8,964 bases of DNA from an uncultured Collinsella sp. GTDB taxonomy: Bacteria > Actinomycetota > Coriobacteriia > Coriobacteriales > Coriobacteriaceae. The notes below the pieces were generated by a model. The model did no database searches and was not told the origin of the DNA. It saw nothing but the letters and a program-made list of their open reading frames with translations. Where the stretch lies: contig CABVAO010000055.1 in the NCBI GenBank assembly GCA_902496335.1, forward strand, positions 1-8,964, given 5' to 3'. The translations under genes were made by a program, and so were the position numbers. Positions 7,452 through 8,964 of the stretch are shown piece after piece (the stretch's first letter is position 1; every line of letters starts with the position of its first letter).

Positions 7452-7512
7452 GTGGTTTTCCTTTTTGGCCATCGCCCACGCCGTGCAGCTGCGGGCGAGT
7501 TAAACACAGATG

Positions 7513-7518
7513 ATTGTA
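7513..7518 (-). promoter_or_regulatory. Candidate -10 box of secA
   Basis: On the minus strand TACAAT matches five of six consensus -10 bases and lies about 60 bases before the secA start. The expected -35 position (near 7536-7541) is GC-rich and unlike TTGACA, which would suit an activated promoter. Transcription would then start near 7506. Confidence 0.4.
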
Positions 7519-7545
7519 CTTTAGCCAAACAAGGCGCGGCCTATA

Positions 7546-7561
7546 CGGTCGAGCTCGACCG
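7546..7561. promoter_or_regulatory. 16-base perfect palindrome upstream of secA
   Basis: CGGTCGAGCTCGACCG is a perfect inverted repeat with no spacer, centred about 38 bases upstream of the candidate secA -10 box. Its place and symmetry suit a dimeric regulator site, but no regulator is identified. With no loop it is a poor RNA hairpin. Confidence 0.4.
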
Positions 7562-7577
7562 CCACGTAATAACTACG

Positions 7578-7671
7578 ACCAACCTGCCACAATGGGACAG
7601 GTTAATTTTGGCAGGTTTTATCTGGGCAAACGCTGCCTCTCTGCCATTTGGTGCAATGGGGGCAGGTTGGT
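7578..7671. repeat. Repeated AACCTG boxes between rpmE and secA
   Basis: Bases 7578-7588 (accaacctgcc) and 7661-7671 (ggcaggttggt) are perfect inverted copies. Between them CAGGTT occurs again at 7598-7603 and 7612-7617. Two of the boxes share a longer context, aatgggacaggtt (7591-7603) and aatgggggcaggtt (7655-7668). The cluster fills the space between the rpmE terminator and the candidate secA promoter. It could be regulator binding sites or the remnant of an intergenic repeat. No coding sense was found in it. Confidence 0.55.
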
Positions 7672-7681
7672 TTTCACCAAT

Positions 7682-7723
7682 AAAAAGAAAAGGGCCGCGC
7701 ACCCAAACGGATGCACGGCCCTT
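7682..7723 (-). terminator. Intrinsic terminator of rpmE
   Basis: On the minus strand a 15-base-pair stem (7709-7723 with 7690-7704) contains two U-G wobbles and a GTTT loop, and is followed by T-rich TTCTTTTT. It lies 35 bases after the rpmE stop. Strong stem, tetraloop and T-run make this a confident call. Confidence 0.9.
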
Positions 7724-7758
7724 ATGCCATGAATGCGAGTGATTCCGCGGCGAGCTAT

Positions 7759-8184
7759 TTACTCAGCAGCCTCGGTGGTCTCGGCCTCGACAGCGGCCTC
7801 CTCGACGGGAGCCTCTGCGGGAGCCTCGGCGGCCTGCTTGGCAGCCTCCTCGGCAAACTTAGCAGCACGCTTAGCCTTCTCGGCAGCCTTAGCCTCAGCG
7901 GCGGCCTTGCGAGCGGCCTCGGCCTCAGCAGCCTTGGCGGCCTTGGCAGCCTTGGCCTCCTCGGCCTTCTTGAGCTGGGCGGCAGCGGCGCCACCGAACT
8001 TGTCGGCGAAGCGCTGGACGCGTCCACCGGTGTCGACGAACTTCTGCTGGCCGGTGTAGAACGGGTGGCACTCGTTGCAAAGCTCGACCTTCATCTCGGA
8101 CACGGTAGCGTGCGTCTTGAAGGTGTTGCCGCAGGAGCACGTCACCGTGCACTCGACATACTGGGGATGGATACCCTGCTTCAT
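7759..8184 (-). CDS. rpmE: 50S ribosomal protein L31 (zinc form) with long C-terminal tail
   Basis: Residues 1-66 are a normal zinc-type bL31 of the large ribosomal subunit: MKQGIHPQYVECTV, the zinc cysteines C16, C18, C36 and C39, and the conserved CHPFYTGQQKFVDTGGRVQRF. From about residue 66 to the end at 141 there is a tail made almost only of Ala, Lys and Glu, first basic and lysine-rich, then acidic (ending VEAETTEAAE). L31 is usually 65-80 residues, so the tail doubles the protein. It is predicted to be helical or disordered and to extend from the ribosome surface. The start at 8184 has AAGGAG seven bases upstream. The gene has its own promoter, a structured leader and a terminator, so it is likely a single-gene unit. 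The cysteines suggest it is the zinc-replete paralogue. Stop codon TAA. Confidence 0.95.
   Translation of the reverse strand: MKQGIHPQYVECTVTCSCGNTFKTHATVSEMKVELCNECHPFYTGQQKFVDTGGRVQRFADKFGGAAAAQLKKAEEAKAAKAAKAAEAEAARKAAAEAKAAEKAKRAAKFAEEAAKQAAEAPAEAPVEEAAVEAETTEAAE
7931..7957. repeat. Three tandem 9-base units in the L31 tail
   Basis: The unit gccttggcN is repeated three times without gaps and encodes the repeated Lys-Ala-Ala of the L31 tail. It marks where the tail could lengthen or shorten by slippage without loss of frame. Confidence 0.7.
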
Positions 8185-8262
8185 GGTAGGACTCCTTATT
8201 GGTCAGGCGCTGGTTACCGATCAGCGCATAAGGCGTCTTGGTTTCCGACCAAGACAACAAAC
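8185..8262 (-). promoter_or_regulatory. Structured rpmE leader
   Basis: The predicted 78-base untranslated leader holds two tandem hairpins. The first pairs 8248-8255 with 8235-8242 (GTCTTGGT with ACCAAGAC, loop of five). The second pairs 8222-8227 with 8207-8212 (GCGCTG with CAGCGC). The first arm plus part of its loop (TTGGTCGG on the minus strand) can instead pair with CTGACCAA at 8199-8206, two bases from the AAGGAG ribosome site at 8192-8197. That pairing would exclude hairpin 1 and enclose hairpin 2. Structured leaders upstream of L31 genes that may bind L31 itself have been described in several bacterial groups; I recall Coriobacteriia among them but cannot confirm it here. Confidence 0.6.
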
Positions 8263-8268
8263 TCGGCT

Positions 8269-8297
8269 ATGGTACCACGGCGCCGCGTGTCCCACAA
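8269..8297 (-). promoter_or_regulatory. Candidate sigma-70-type promoter of rpmE
   Basis: On the minus strand TTGTGG (8292-8297) and TACCAT (8269-8274) are separated by exactly 17 bases. Three and four bases respectively match the consensus hexamers. The start point would be near 8262, giving a leader of about 78 bases. Position and spacing are good; the hexamers are moderate. Confidence 0.45.
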
Positions 8298-8338
8298 AAG
8301 GTTCACGGTCTTTTCGGAACGACACGAATCTGACCCAT

Positions 8339-8452
8339 CGAAACACATCTCCACCGTTCCTTCAACTGCGAAAATGCCGTCCCCGGGGCCTGAGAAGGGC
8401 CCCGGGGACGTTCGACTGACTGCGGGAACGGCCTTTCCGCTCAATGTGTTCG
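8339..8452. repeat. Nested inverted-repeat element between rpmE and the exported-protein gene
   Basis: Three pairs of inverted arms are nested around one centre. The inner pair is a perfect 12-base stem, GTCCCCGGGGCC (8379-8390) with its complement (8398-8409), around the loop tgagaag. The middle pair is CCGTTCC (8354-8360) with GGAACGG (8425-8431). The outer pair is AACACAT (8342-8348) with ATGTGTT (8444-8450). The outer right arm is part of the 30-base repeat. No T-run follows, so it is not a plain terminator. It lies just upstream of the rpmE promoter. Confidence 0.6.
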
Positions 8453-8472
8453 GCTGAGATCGGAAATCAACC
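8443..8472. repeat. 30-base direct repeat, copy 2
   Basis: Identical over all 30 bases to positions 1-30. Here its left end forms the outer arm of the nested foldback (8339-8452). After the repeat the two loci share nothing obvious, which defines its right boundary. Confidence 0.85.
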
Positions 8473-8501
8473 AAACTGAACTAGGTCCAGTTGACATGGT
8501 T

Positions 8502-8536
8502 AAAAACGAGGGGCGACGCTTTTGCGTCACCCCTCG
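8502..8536 (-). terminator. Intrinsic terminator of the exported-protein gene
   Basis: On the minus strand CGAGGGGTGACGC (8524-8536) pairs with GCGTCGCCCCTCG (8507-8519) around an AAAA loop, a 13-base-pair stem with one U-G wobble, followed directly by five T (8502-8506). It begins 15 bases after the stop of the small gene, so it closes that operon before rpmE. Confidence 0.93.
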
Positions 8537-8551
8537 TCCCGGCCGGCTGCT

Positions 8552-8896
8552 TTAGTTGTACACACGGTAGTTACACTTGAACTGGGTTATGTGTCCATAG
8601 TTTGGGCCGTACCAACCCGACGTATAGCCGATTACCTCTGCGCCTAGATAGTCATAGCCCTTGTTGTAGCGAAGCTGACGGTAGGTCGTGTCGTACTCTG
8701 CTATGTAAAACAATTTTCCAGAGAAGGCTTTGTACCGGTCCTTAACCGTCGAAGCCATGTACGCGGGTTCGACATCGCCTTTCTCCCCGTTGAGCGCATA
8801 GACGGGTGCCGCGATTCCGCATAAAGCCGTTGCCACGAGGATGGCGTAGACAGCCATGCGCGACGCATTGGACTTCAGCTGTTCAAATAGTTTCAT
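8552..8896 (-). CDS. Small exported tyrosine-rich protein of unknown function
   Basis: I do not recognise this 114-residue protein. It has a clear signal peptide: charged start (MKLFEQLKSNASR), a hydrophobic core at about 14-30 (MAVYAILVATALCGIAA) and a likely cleavage site after PVYA (residue 34). The mature part of about 80 residues contains 13 tyrosines, one cysteine (C108) and an aromatic, glycine-containing C-terminal half (KGYDYLG, YTSGWYGPNYGH, NYRVYN) that suggests a compact beta fold. The ATG at 8896 has AGGTG seven bases upstream; a GTG at 8905 in frame would add three residues but overlaps that ribosome site. The gene starts one base after the stop of an upstream gene, so the two are co-translated. 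A secreted peptide such as a bacteriocin-like factor is possible, but motifs of the lactococcin 972 family were not seen. Stop codon TAA. Confidence 0.75.
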   Translation of the reverse strand: MKLFEQLKSNASRMAVYAILVATALCGIAAPVYALNGEKGDVEPAYMASTVKDRYKAFSGKLFYIAEYDTTYRQLRYNKGYDYLGAEVIGYTSGWYGPNYGHITQFKCNYRVYN

Positions 8897-8897
8897 G

Positions 8898-8964
8898 TCA
8901 TTCACCTCGCTCGTATGTATCGAGGTATTCCTGCTTGAGCGTCTGCGAGGACGACTTGATCTTT
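8898..8964 (-). CDS. C-terminal end of an unidentified gene (partial)
   Basis: Only the last 21 codons lie in the window, ending EYLDTYERGE before a TGA at 8898-8900. The frame was chosen because its third codon positions are mainly G or C, as in the other genes here, and because it ends one base from the next start codon. The neighbouring frame ending at 8902 has a less coding-like composition. The residues are charged and probably helical, and do not allow a family call. It probably forms an operon with the exported-protein gene. Confidence 0.5.
   Translation of the reverse strand, partial: KIKSSSQTLKQEYLDTYERGE

Noticed and set aside
7452..7472. An upstream secA start (MAKKENH...)
   Set aside because: Its ribosome site is weak, whereas the ATG at 7451 has AAAAAGGA at ideal spacing.
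7452..7742. A 96-codon plus-strand frame between secA and rpmE
   Set aside because: It covers the secA control region and the rpmE terminator, lacks a ribosome site and resembles no protein.
1..8472. The 30-base repeats as attachment sites of an integrated element
   Set aside because: The DNA between them is core genes with uniform composition, and no integrase or tRNA is present.
8214..8474. An 86-codon minus-strand frame reading through the 30-base repeat, foldback and rpmE promoter
   Set aside because: It needs a TTG start without a ribosome site and is made of repeat, GC-rich hairpin and promoter sequence.
8491..8496. A perfect TTGACA on the plus strand
   Set aside because: No -10 box follows at 15-19 bases, and no plus-strand gene lies downstream.
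8552..8896. Assignment of the exported protein to the lactococcin 972 bacteriocin family
   Set aside because: Size and signal peptide would fit, but the expected Gly-Gly-x-Trp start of the mature part and Ser/His-rich middle are absent.

Overview
The window is a compact block of core genes, all on the minus strand, flanked by repeat-rich intergenic DNA. The protein types (a two-subunit transketolase, secA followed directly by prfB, a zinc-binding ribosomal protein L31 with a long tail), the high GC and the strong GC bias at third codon positions suggest a gut-type member of Coriobacteriia, most like Collinsella. That placement is inferred from the look of the proteins; no search was run.

Layout in the direction of transcription (from base 8964 towards base 1): (a) the last codons of an unidentified gene, then a tightly coupled gene for a small exported tyrosine-rich protein, closed by a strong intrinsic terminator (8502-8536); (b) a 30-base repeat and a nested foldback, then the promoter and structured leader of rpmE, rpmE itself (L31) and its terminator (7682-7723); (c) a 230-base control region with repeated AACCTG boxes and a 16-base perfect palindrome, then secA and prfB, which overlap by one base; (d) several hairpins, the last an intrinsic terminator lying against the ribosome binding site of a YitT-family membrane protein gene; (e) the N- and C-terminal transketolase subunits, one base apart, ending at a terminator (358-387); (f) bases 1-357, with no recognised gene but two large foldback elements and the second copy of the 30-base repeat.

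The genes do not form one pathway. secA and prfB serve protein export and translation termination, rpmE the ribosome, the transketolase pair the non-oxidative pentose phosphate pathway, and the YitT protein is a membrane protein of unknown function. No CRISPR array, tRNA, rRNA, transposase or integrase was seen.

The points most worth a second look are: an RF2 whose stop-codon-recognition tripeptide reads Ser-Pro-Thr instead of Ser-Pro-Phe; a terminator-like hairpin that leaves no room for a yitT-family promoter beyond it and so may act as an attenuator; an rpmE leader that can form two mutually exclusive structures; the large foldbacks and the 30-base repeat; and the unrecognised small exported protein with its coupled upstream partner. 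I found no convincing multi-gene novel system.
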